From contig NZ_CP017688.1 of assembly GCF_001831475.1 (NCBI RefSeq), positions 930,001-994,000 on the forward strand: 64,000 bases of DNA. Reading direction: 5' to 3'. Below are positions 54,331 to 62,241 of the stretch, one piece after another. A model generated the notes under the pieces. It did no database searches. It was not told the DNA's origin and was given only the letters and a program-made list of their open reading frames with translations. The translations under genes were made by a program, and so were the position numbers. The stretch's first letter is position 1. The number at the start of each line of letters is the position of its first letter. This stretch comes from Flavobacterium crassostreae. GTDB lineage: Bacteria > Bacteroidota > Bacteroidia > Flavobacteriales > Flavobacteriaceae.

Positions 54331-56829
54331 TCACAGTCCTAATTTTAATACAAAGCTCAATTTGACGGCAATATTGTCTTCTAGTTTGGGCAATTGGTTG
54401 GGGCCATACCGATAAAAAGCGGTAAGGCCTAAACCATTAAATAACTGGTTTAGTTCTATGCCCGATTCAAAAAAGCCATCCGTAAGATTTTTATAATCCA
54501 GACCAATGTGTTGTTGGGGTTTTTGCATGTCTCCCCAACCCATTCTGGATACTAATACCAAAGAGGGTTTTACTTTAGGAATAATTTTTACGCGGTTAAA
54601 ACTGTGTTTGAACTGAAAATAAATATATTCAGAAGAGAAAAACTCATTGAAATACATGGTTTCAAAACTGTTTTTGGAAGCAAAGGTAATGCGTTGTATA
54701 ATGGTTTTTTTGGTAATGTTATTAGGCGAGTTATTGTATAAATGCGTCAACGGAATAGCTCCTGAGGCAAAACCGGCCTCTACTAATAGATTGGTTTTGT
54801 GTCCGTTTAGATGTTTCTTTTCGTGCTCTGCCTTAAATTCTATTTTACTAAAGTCAAAAGCATCAGGAGCAATATTAGGGAGTGATTTTGTAAACTGAAA
54901 GGTAAACTTCGGGAACCTTTTCTCGGATTCTATACGGCCGTCTGGAGTTTGCATATAGGTACTAAATGGACTCCATTGCATCGACAGCATTGCTGTAGTC
55001 AAGGTGTATTTAGAATATAAAGTTCCATTGTACTTAAATAGGTACTTAAATAGGGGGCTAACCTCTATCGAAGAAACCACTAATGCACTTTCTGTTTTGG
55101 GTAGTAGTTTGGTTTCAAAACTACCGCTCCAGCCCACATAATTATAAAAAGTACTAATGTTTATGGGTCTGGGGTCATAGAGTTTAAAAGGTTTTTTTTC
55201 AATAGCATAGACCGTGCTTGCAATCTCTTTGACATCGTCTGTGTAGGCAATGCCTATCCAAGAATTGGATTTTCGGTTTAATAACGTGGCTAATCCCAGA
55301 TTGTATTTAAAGGTATCATCTTTGGTTCCGTACGCAACATGGCCATTTATTTGGATATATCTAGAAAATTGTTCGTTTGTAATACCTCCAAAGCCCAATC
55401 GGAAACCTTCATAATTGTTATAGCTAACAATTTTGCGCAAATCCATATCCAAAAAACGCAATGGTACATAGCCATTTATAACCTTTCGGCCAAAACGCAA
55501 TCGGCTTGCAATCTTCTTTTTTATGGCAATGCTATCTAGTGCAAGATAGGTTTTTTGGCTCCTAAGGTCTAGGCTATCTTTTCTGTATTTTTCCCAGAAT
55601 TGTTCGGGTTGGTGTAGGGCTTTTGGGTCTAATTTAACGGCAATAAATATATTTTTGAGCGGTATAGGCGTGTTGTAGGTAATGTCAAAATTGCTGCTCT
55701 CCGAGTGCAGGTAGCTGTAGTCCGAAGCAGCTCTTTTTCGGGTTCCAAAGTTCTCTGGTGTATCGCCATCAAATTGTATGGTGCCCCCCAGAATTTTTAT
55801 ATCATCATCATTTTGGCCTTTTACAATCCGAAAACTTTTTTGAATAGGAAACCAAAGATCCTCTGAGGCGATATAGTCAAATTCATGCGTTCCACTGATG
55901 TCTATAACTCCTTTAATACGCATAATGGCTTTGGTAATGGCAAAACTCTTGGTGTCAATGTATAAAACGCCTTCTAGTCCGGTTGTTCTGCTTTTTTTCT
56001 TGTTTTTAAACAAAATCATAAAAGAATCTCGGTTGCCAATAGCTACCGTGTCTAGTATTTTGTAAGTATAGTCCTTAAAAGCGTTGTCTGCAATAGGGCT
56101 GTTGTATTTGGTTTCAAAGAGTTCATAACTGGAGTCATATATGGAGAAAGATTGTAGGTTAAAAGCTAAAATCTCATATATTGGTTGTTTAAATCCTGCC
56201 ATTTTTGTGCCCAAAATGGTTTCTTTTAGGGTATGGTTTGCAAATTGGTATCGGGATACTTTTTCGGTTTGGAACAAGTGGTGTTCGCTTACCATTTCTT
56301 TTATTTTATAATTGGTAGAGTCTAACTTGCTAAATTTTTTGCCGTAAGCTCTATCTACAAATATGGAGTCTATTTTGCTTGAGATAGAGTCCGCAGGAGC
56401 GCTGACTATAAGCTTGTTATAGGATGTAAATTCAAACGAAGAAAGTTTTTTTTGAGGGTTGTTGTGTGGCTTATTGGCAATGGTCTGTTGTATAATGGCA
56501 ATTTCAGGGTTTGTTTGGGCTAACAACACTGCGTTAGATTGGCTTTGTTTTGGATCCAAATAAATGGTGTAGTAGCTGGTTTCGGGAGTTAAGGTAACGC
56601 TAGTGGTGTAATATCCTAGATAGGATATTTTTAAATTAGTTAAAGGGGTTTTGGTAACCAGGTCAAATCTGCCATCTACATCTGTAACAGAGTGGTTGCC
56701 TTGAGCAGAAGTGATGGTTGCATAACCAAGCGGCATATTGGTGGCAGATGCTCTTACGGTTCCGCTGATATGAAATTGCGCCTGCATAGAAAGCGTCAAT
56801 AAAAAAAACCACACACACAATTGTTTCAT
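54331..56829 (-). CDS. DUF5686 outer-membrane protein with carboxypeptidase-like regulatory domain
   Basis: This 832-aa exported protein has a signal peptide (KQLCVWFFLLTLSMQAQ), a carboxypeptidase-regulatory-like beta domain (about 20-95, ISGTVRASATNMPLGYATI), a soluble middle, and a C-terminal half with alternating aromatic strands (about 480-832, RYIQINGHVAYGTKDDTFKY), consistent with an outer-membrane beta-barrel. This is the DUF5686 layout, widespread in Bacteroidota and of unknown function. It ends in VKLSFVLKLGL, a typical last barrel strand. Confidence 0.88.
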   Translation of the reverse strand: MKQLCVWFFLLTLSMQAQFHISGTVRASATNMPLGYATITSAQGNHSVTDVDGRFDLVTKTPLTNLKISYLGYYTTSVTLTPETSYYTIYLDPKQSQSNAVLLAQTNPEIAIIQQTIANKPHNNPQKKLSSFEFTSYNKLIVSAPADSISSKIDSIFVDRAYGKKFSKLDSTNYKIKEMVSEHHLFQTEKVSRYQFANHTLKETILGTKMAGFKQPIYEILAFNLQSFSIYDSSYELFETKYNSPIADNAFKDYTYKILDTVAIGNRDSFMILFKNKKKSRTTGLEGVLYIDTKSFAITKAIMRIKGVIDISGTHEFDYIASEDLWFPIQKSFRIVKGQNDDDIKILGGTIQFDGDTPENFGTRKRAASDYSYLHSESSNFDITYNTPIPLKNIFIAVKLDPKALHQPEQFWEKYRKDSLDLRSQKTYLALDSIAIKKKIASRLRFGRKVINGYVPLRFLDMDLRKIVSYNNYEGFRLGFGGITNEQFSRYIQINGHVAYGTKDDTFKYNLGLATLLNRKSNSWIGIAYTDDVKEIASTVYAIEKKPFKLYDPRPINISTFYNYVGWSGSFETKLLPKTESALVVSSIEVSPLFKYLFKYNGTLYSKYTLTTAMLSMQWSPFSTYMQTPDGRIESEKRFPKFTFQFTKSLPNIAPDAFDFSKIEFKAEHEKKHLNGHKTNLLVEAGFASGAIPLTHLYNNSPNNITKKTIIQRITFASKNSFETMYFNEFFSSEYIYFQFKHSFNRVKIIPKVKPSLVLVSRMGWGDMQKPQQHIGLDYKNLTDGFFESGIELNQLFNGLGLTAFYRYGPNQLPKLEDNIAVKLSFVLKLGL

Positions 56830-56884
56830 ATAAGATTTTTAGTTCAAAAAGAGCTTTTTTTTGGGTTGTTATAAAAATAGCAAT

Positions 56885-56927
56885 AAAAAATCCGTTTTGT
56901 TGCTAGAAACAAAACGGATTTTTATTT
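56885..56927 (-). terminator. Terminator of the pyrH-frr unit
   Basis: A 15-bp stem, AAAATCCGTTTTGTT (56887-56901) with AACAAAACGGATTTT (56908-56922), has a six-base loop and A/T runs on both sides. It lies just past the frr stop. Confidence 0.92.
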
Positions 56928-56946
56928 TTTTAGTATAAAATAAGAT

Positions 56947-57510
56947 TTACACTTTCATTATCTCGGCTTCTTTAGTTACGAGCAATTCTTCTACTTTTTT
57001 GATAAAGCTGTTGGTAAGGTTTTGCACTTCTTCTTCGGCACTCTTGCACACGTCTTCCGAGGTGCCGTCTTTTTCTAATTTCTTGATATCGGTATTGGCA
57101 TCTTTACGTGCATTTCGGATACCTATTTTTGCGTCTTCAGATTCTGCTTTGGCTTGTTTTGCTAATTCGCGTCTTCTGTCTTCGGTCAAAGGCGGAACAC
57201 TAATGATGATTACATCTCCGTTATTCATAGGGTTGAAACCAATATTGGCAACCATAATGGCTTTTTCGATGGTTTGCAACATGTTTTTTTCAAACGGTTG
57301 TAGGGTGATTGTTCTGGCATCCGGTACGCTTATTTTGGCTACTTGAGACAATGGTGTTGAAGAGCCATAATAATCCACAAAAACACTTCCAAGCATGGCT
57401 GGAGAGGCTTTGCCAGCCCGAATGTTTAAAAATTCTTTTTCTAAGTGTGCAATAGAACCCGTCATGGATTCTTTGGTACTATCTAATATAAATTCAATTT
57501 CTTCAGTCAT
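56947..57510 (-). CDS. frr: Ribosome recycling factor
   Basis: This 187-aa protein splits post-termination ribosomes with EF-G. It has the three-helix bundle and domain II of RRF: HLEKEFLNIRAGKASPAML, YYGSSTPLSQVAKISVPDAR, TLQPFEKNMLQTIEKAIM and PPLTEDRRRELAKQAK. The length matches the family. It lies 38 nt downstream of pyrH on the same strand, the usual pyrH-frr order. Confidence 0.97.
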   Translation of the reverse strand: MTEEIEFILDSTKESMTGSIAHLEKEFLNIRAGKASPAMLGSVFVDYYGSSTPLSQVAKISVPDARTITLQPFEKNMLQTIEKAIMVANIGFNPMNNGDVIIISVPPLTEDRRRELAKQAKAESEDAKIGIRNARKDANTDIKKLEKDGTSEDVCKSAEEEVQNLTNSFIKKVEELLVTKEAEIMKV

Positions 57511-57548
57511 TGTTATAGGGTTTAAGTTGGCTCCTTTTAATTTAGAGA

Positions 57549-58256
57549 TTATATATTAACTATGGTTCCAATATTTTCTCCAGCGCATATTTTTTCTAGG
57601 TTTCCTTGCTTGTTCATGTCAAAAATAACAATTGGAAGCTTGTTTTCTTGACTCAGTGTAAATGCAGTGGTGTCCATAACATTTAATCCTTTTTTCAGTA
57701 CTTCTTCAAAAGATATTGTATCAAATTTTAAAGCGGCAGCATTTTTTTCTGGGTCAGAATCATATACACCATCCACTCTAGTTCCTTTTAAAATCACATC
57801 TGCATGGATTTCAACACCACGTAAAACAGCGGCCGTATCTGTTGTAAAGTAAGGATTTCCGGTTCCGGCTCCAAAAATTACAATACGTCCTTTTTCGAGA
57901 TGGCGTACTGCTCTTCTTTTAATATAGGGTTCTGCAATGGCTTCAATTTTTAAAGCAGTCTGTAAGCGGGTAAGCATTCCTTTGTCTTCTAGAGCACCTT
58001 GTAGCGCCATACCATTAATAATGGTTGCTAACATTCCCATATAATCCCCTTGTACACGATCCATTCCGTTGCTTGCACCTGCCACACCTCTAAAAATATT
58101 TCCACCACCTATAACAATAGCAATTTCTACGCCTTTGTCGTGAATTTTTTTGATTTCTTCGGCATATTCAGCTAATCTCTCGGGATCAATACCGTATTGT
58201 CTTTCTCCCATTAAAGCTTCGCCACTTAATTTTAGAAGAATTCTTTTATATTTCAT
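57549..58256 (-). CDS. pyrH: UMP kinase
   Basis: This 235-aa amino-acid-kinase-fold enzyme makes UDP from UMP. Motifs: [14 protein letters not shown] at the N-terminus, [46 protein letters not shown] and [18 protein letters not shown]. It is first in the pyrH-frr unit. The gap upstream contains a decayed frame on the same strand. Confidence 0.97.
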   Translation of the reverse strand: MKYKRILLKLSGEALMGERQYGIDPERLAEYAEEIKKIHDKGVEIAIVIGGGNIFRGVAGASNGMDRVQGDYMGMLATIINGMALQGALEDKGMLTRLQTALKIEAIAEPYIKRRAVRHLEKGRIVIFGAGTGNPYFTTDTAAVLRGVEIHADVILKGTRVDGVYDSDPEKNAAALKFDTISFEEVLKKGLNVMDTTAFTLSQENKLPIVIFDMNKQGNLEKICAGENIGTIVNI

Positions 58257-58342
58257 GTGTATGTTGAGTTGATTTGTGCAAATATAGTCATATTCTTTTT
58301 TTTTGAAATAGTGTAACTCAAAATTTACAAATTTAGTTCTTC

Positions 58343-58582
58343 TTAGTGTTTCTTTGCTGCGGCATGGTCCATCTTAAAAAGAACCTTCTTTTTGTTTTTG
58401 TTTCTGTCAAAAGTGATGTAGAGAGTTCGTTATTTGGTTGCGATCACCCAATCACTAAAGAGTGTTTTTTGGTAAATCGGAATTAAAAACAACCTTTCGT
58501 CAAGAGTAGTATTTGCAGGATATAAAGCGATACTTTTTGGTAGGGCAGTAAGGAACTTAATTTGCCTTAAAAAATAAATAAA
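58343..58582 (-). pseudogene. Decayed gene fragment, unidentified
   Basis: On the minus strand one frame runs about 79 codons with a single stop (TAA at 58430-58432). It encodes PKSIALYPANTTLDERLFLI and QKTLFSDWVIATK before the stop, then RTLYITFDRNKNKKKVLF and [10 protein letters not shown] after it, ending at TAA 58343-58345. The mixed-composition peptide looks protein-like, and so long a nearly open frame is not expected in AT-rich spacer. There is no ATG at its start, so the N-terminus is lost. The family is not recognised. Confidence 0.5.
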
Positions 58583-58613
58583 TCACTAACTTTACTCTCA
58601 AACAAAGTGAACT

Positions 58614-59231
58614 ATGAAAACTTCAATTGCAAAAGCACTATTTCAAAGCCATTCGTATATAGAATACCGAAAATTAATTTCGGATTTATTACGCCAACAA
58701 CAATCTACATCCAAAACTCCGTCAGAAGAACTAACCCATTATAGCAGTTTGAACGACACACGAATGCAGCGTTTGGATAAAACCATGGTGGTTCCAGAGA
58801 CCATTATTTCTAAACTAACAAGCCTTAAAGAAACCTACATTTGGTTAGTGATTTCCGAAGGCTGGTGTGGAGATGCGGCCCAGTTGCTGCCTATTTTTAA
58901 TAAAATGGCTCTTGCCTCAGATGGGATCATAGATTTAAGAATTGTTCTGCGAGACGAAAACGAAGAATTGATGCAGTTGTTTTTGACCAACAAAACCAAA
59001 GCAATTCCAAAATTAATTGTAATACACAAAGAAACCAGTGGCGCATTGGCGCATTGGGGTCCAAGACCCAAAGATGCCGCGGATTTAATTACAGACTATA
59101 AAAAAACACATGGCACAATAGACGAAGCAGCCAAAACAGCCTTGCAGCTTTGGTATTTGCAGGACAAAGGCCGCACTACCCAATTAGAAGTGCTAGACAT
59201 GATGTTGGATTTAGATAATCCAGAAGTCTAG
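58614..59231 (+). CDS. Thioredoxin-family protein with a single active-site cysteine
   Basis: This 205-aa protein has an N-terminal helical part (about 1-70) and a thioredoxin-like domain (about 72-175) of the kind found in conserved bacterial proteins with WLVISEGWCGDAAQLLPIF. The motif is Trp-Cys-Gly-Asp, so Cys85 has no partner as in CxxC; the cis-Pro region KAIPKLIVI is kept. No signal peptide is seen. A classical dithiol redox role is unlikely. The function is unknown. Confidence 0.85.
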   Translation: MKTSIAKALFQSHSYIEYRKLISDLLRQQQSTSKTPSEELTHYSSLNDTRMQRLDKTMVVPETIISKLTSLKETYIWLVISEGWCGDAAQLLPIFNKMALASDGIIDLRIVLRDENEELMQLFLTNKTKAIPKLIVIHKETSGALAHWGPRPKDAADLITDYKKTHGTIDEAAKTALQLWYLQDKGRTTQLEVLDMMLDLDNPEV

Positions 59232-59280
59232 GCAGTTTTTTTGATTTCTCAAAAAAAGAAAAAAACACTTGGTATAGAAT

Positions 59281-59315
59281 GCAGCGCACTAGTGAGAAAG
59301 CGCTGCTCTTTTTTT
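59281..59315 (+). terminator. Terminator after the thioredoxin-like gene
   Basis: A stem GCAGCGC (59281-59287) with GCGCTGC (59300-59306), loop of 12 nt, is followed by TC and a run of T. Confidence 0.85.
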
Positions 59316-59321
59316 TGGATT

Positions 59322-60014
59322 TTATGGCGTCAAATTATCTTCAAAAGACGCTGCATCTACGGCATCCGTAACTAGATAATCTCCAATTTTTGTTCGTCTT
59401 AATGCAGTAAGATGGGATCCAGTCTGCATGGCCTGACCAAAATCAAAGGCCAAAGAGCGGATGTAGGTTCCTTTGCTACAAACTACTCTAAAATCAATTT
59501 CGGGTAGTGCAATTCTAGTAATCTCAAACTCATAAATGGTAGTTTTTCTAAGAGCAATCTCCACCGTTTGGCCGGCGCGAGCATGTTCATACAAACGCAC
59601 ACCATCTTTTTTGATTGCAGAATAAATGGGTGGTTTTTGATCAATCTCGCCTAAAAATTGTTTTACGGTATCGTGAATAACTGCTTCAGTAACATGTGCT
59701 GTTGCAAAAGTGTGGTCTACGGCTGTTTCTAAATCATAAGACGGTGTGGTGGCGCCGATATAAAATGTTCCGGTATATTCTTTGGGTTGTCCTTGGAGTT
59801 CGGTGATTCTTTTAGTGAATTTTCCGGTACAAACTAATAGTAGTCCAGTGGCTAGTGGGTCTAAAGTTCCAGCGTGCCCAATTTTAAACTTTTTGGGAAG
59901 TCCCAATTTGTTAATTAGGGCGTATTTTAACTTATTTACCGCCTGAAAAGAACTCCATTTCAAGGGTTTGTCAATCAGTAGTATTTGTCCGTTTAAGTAA
60001 TCTTCTGGAGTCAT
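59322..60014 (-). CDS. truB: tRNA pseudouridine-55 synthase
   Basis: This 230-aa enzyme makes pseudouridine 55 in the tRNA T-loop. The N-terminal ILLIDKPLKWSSFQAVNKLK and the catalytic HAGTLDPLATGLLL (Asp52) are diagnostic; later YEHARAG and CSKGTYIRSLAFDFG fit. Its ATG overlaps the uppP stop by one base (TAATG), so the two are translationally coupled. Last gene of the ftsX-DUF3098-uppP-truB run. Confidence 0.96.
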   Translation of the reverse strand: MTPEDYLNGQILLIDKPLKWSSFQAVNKLKYALINKLGLPKKFKIGHAGTLDPLATGLLLVCTGKFTKRITELQGQPKEYTGTFYIGATTPSYDLETAVDHTFATAHVTEAVIHDTVKQFLGEIDQKPPIYSAIKKDGVRLYEHARAGQTVEIALRKTTIYEFEITRIALPEIDFRVVCSKGTYIRSLAFDFGQAMQTGSHLTALRRTKIGDYLVTDAVDAASFEDNLTP

Positions 60015-60799
60015 TAAATAATGGTCAATGGATGAATAAAATAATGAATAACCAGCAAAATAATACCAGCGGCAATACGATAATAACCAAAGACTCTAAA
60101 TCCTTTTTTGCTCAAAAAACCGATAAAACTTTTGATAGCCAATAACGCTACAACAAATGCAATTAGGTTGCCTATAAATAATAAGTTAATTTGATCGTCT
60201 GTCAGTACATAGCCATCTTTGTAGTAGTCATAACATTTTTTGGCTGTAGCGCCAAGCATGGTAGGAACCGCCAGAAAAAACGAAAACTCTGCCGCTGAGG
60301 TTCGTGCTAGTTTTTGAGACATACCACCAACAATACTTGCTCCAGAGCGCGAAACTCCTGGAACCATTGCTAGGCATTGAAACAACCCAATTTTAAAAGC
60401 CTGTAGGTAGGTTATTTTTGTTTCTTCGGAGTGGCTAAACCATTGGTCTACCTTTAAAAGAATAATACCACCTACCAATAAAGACACCGCCACGGTTAAA
60501 GGACTTTCTAATAAGGCATCAATTTTGTCACTCAATAACAAGCCCAAAACTACCGCTGGGATAAAAGCAACCAATAGTTTGAAATAAAAATCAAAGCTCT
60601 GAAAAAAACGTTTGAAATAGAGTACCACCACAGAGAGTATGGCGCCTAGTTGTATTACAATGGTAAAAAGCTTGGTAAAATCATCTTGTGCAATCCCAAA
60701 AAAAGAAGAAGCAATAATCATGTGCCCTGTAGAAGATACAGGCAAAAACTCTGTAATTCCTTCAATTATAGCTAAAACAATAGCTTGTAATGTGTTCAT
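60014..60799 (-). CDS. uppP: Undecaprenyl-diphosphatase
   Basis: This 261-aa integral membrane enzyme (BacA type) recycles the undecaprenyl carrier lipid for cell-wall synthesis and gives bacitracin tolerance. The catalytic regions are visible: [17 protein letters not shown] (13-29) and [15 protein letters not shown] near 155-170, with about eight hydrophobic segments. It sits between DUF3098 and truB; the gap from DUF3098 is about 59 nt. Confidence 0.96.
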   Translation of the reverse strand: MNTLQAIVLAIIEGITEFLPVSSTGHMIIASSFFGIAQDDFTKLFTIVIQLGAILSVVVLYFKRFFQSFDFYFKLLVAFIPAVVLGLLLSDKIDALLESPLTVAVSLLVGGIILLKVDQWFSHSEETKITYLQAFKIGLFQCLAMVPGVSRSGASIVGGMSQKLARTSAAEFSFFLAVPTMLGATAKKCYDYYKDGYVLTDDQINLLFIGNLIAFVVALLAIKSFIGFLSKKGFRVFGYYRIAAGIILLVIHYFIHPLTII

Positions 60800-60858
60800 T
60801 TTATTTTAATTTTTTTGGATGGCGTTTTGGAATACAAGTGCAACAGATTTGCTGCAAA

Positions 60859-61098
60859 CTATTTTTTTGGTTTTTTAAAAATGGCATACACCGTAATACC
60901 AAAACCAATCAAAACGGTTGTTGGAGCCAGCCTGATTCTTCTAAAACTAAAAATAGCATCATTAAAAACGTTAGGATCTTCGCTGCCACCACCAGACATT
61001 AGTATAAAACCAAGGGTTATTACAGCAATTCCTAAAAGTAAAATTTTATAATTAAGTTTCTCAAAAAGAAATTCGTGTTTGTTTTCTGGCTCTTTCAT
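60859..61098 (-). CDS. DUF3098 small membrane protein
   Basis: This 79-aa protein has two membrane helices (about 20-37, LLLGIAVITLGFILMSGG, and about 55-73, TTVLIGFGITVYAIF) with a short loop containing GGGSEDPNVFNDAIFSFRR. It matches the DUF3098 family, which in Bacteroidota lies between ftsX and uppP. The gene context suggests a role in division or wall synthesis, but no biochemical function is known. Confidence 0.88.
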   Translation of the reverse strand: MKEPENKHEFLFEKLNYKILLLGIAVITLGFILMSGGGSEDPNVFNDAIFSFRRIRLAPTTVLIGFGITVYAIFKKPKK

Positions 61099-61157
61099 TG
61101 CTCTTTTGTTTTTTTATATTCTGAAATTAAAAAGTAATCGTTGCGCATCAGGCCTGA

Positions 61158-62033
61158 TTAATACAAATCGTCTGTTCTTAAATTTAAGAAACGTTGGGTC
61201 GCAAAGTGGGTGCTCAACCAAGTAATCAAAACACCAGCACCAAAAACCCCCAACAACACAAAACCAATAAAAGGTTTGTTGTCTAAAATTCCTAAATCTG
61301 GAAATTTGGTTTCTAAATAATAAAGTACTCCTAACAAGGCAATTATGGCTAGTAATGCGCCTAACATACCCAATCGCACACTACGCATCACAAAAGGTCT
61401 TCGGATAAAAGCCTTGGTTGCTCCAACCATTTGCATGGTCTTGATAATAAAACGGTTAGAGTGGATAGACAAACGCAAAGAGCTATTGATAAGCAATACG
61501 GCAATAAAAGTCAAAAAACCGCTAATGATCAAAATCCACATGCTGACTTTTTTGATGTTATCGTTCACTAAATTGACCAATTGTTTGTCATAAACAATAT
61601 CCGCAATCATAGGATTTTCGCGCAGACGCATTTCAATTTTTGAAATACTATCTTTCTCTACATAATCGGCTTTTAAATGAATGTCATACGAGTTTTGCAA
61701 CGGGTTTTCGCCCAAAAAAGTCATAAAATCTTCTCCTATAATATCCGTATGCTGTTTAGCAGCTTGCTCTTTGGTTACATACACCGTATGTCTGGCATAG
61801 GGAGCTATTTTTAATTCTTTGCCAAAAGCCTTTAAAATACTGTCATTGGCTTCGTTTTTAAAAAATACCGTCATGGCAATTTTTTCTTTAAAATCATCGG
61901 CCAACTTTTTAGAATTAATAATAAAAAGTCCTAAAATTCCTAATAGAAACAAAACCAAGAATACACTCAGGACTACCGAAAAATAAGAGGAAATTAATCT
62001 GCGTTTTTGAAATTTATCAAAGGAAGAACTCAT
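61158..62033 (-). CDS. ftsX: Cell-division ABC permease FtsX
   Basis: This 291-aa membrane protein is the permease partner of FtsE and activates wall hydrolases at the septum. It has an N-terminal helix (about 15-37), an extracytoplasmic loop (about 40-165), three C-terminal helices (about 170-190, 220-245, 260-280) and the conserved MQMVGATKAFIRRPFVMRS coupling region. ftsE is not adjacent, as is common in Bacteroidota. First gene of the ftsX-DUF3098-uppP-truB run. Confidence 0.93.
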   Translation of the reverse strand: MSSSFDKFQKRRLISSYFSVVLSVFLVLFLLGILGLFIINSKKLADDFKEKIAMTVFFKNEANDSILKAFGKELKIAPYARHTVYVTKEQAAKQHTDIIGEDFMTFLGENPLQNSYDIHLKADYVEKDSISKIEMRLRENPMIADIVYDKQLVNLVNDNIKKVSMWILIISGFLTFIAVLLINSSLRLSIHSNRFIIKTMQMVGATKAFIRRPFVMRSVRLGMLGALLAIIALLGVLYYLETKFPDLGILDNKPFIGFVLLGVFGAGVLITWLSTHFATQRFLNLRTDDLY

Positions 62034-62124
62034 AGTTTACTTTTAATTATTGGGTAAAAATAATAAACAATTTCTTTATTTAAAGTTAATAACGCCCAAA
62101 GTTTTAACTTTCGTGCAATAAATG

Positions 62125-62132
62125 TAAATTTG
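62125..62132 (+). promoter_or_regulatory. -7 promoter box upstream of leuS
   Basis: TAAATTTG fits TAnnTTTG and would give a leader of about 103 nt. No TTG is seen at the expected distance. Within the leader, TTTTTTTAGG and CCTTTAAAAAA (about 62164-62193) can fold into a weak A/T hairpin. Confidence 0.45.
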
Positions 62133-62241
62133 TCCTCTGGACACCCCAAAAAAATCCCAGCATTTTTTTAGGCCTTTAGACCTTTAAAAAAGCTAAATGC
62201 AGCAAGACAGGGCGCCATTAAAACAAAAATAAAACAAAGGA

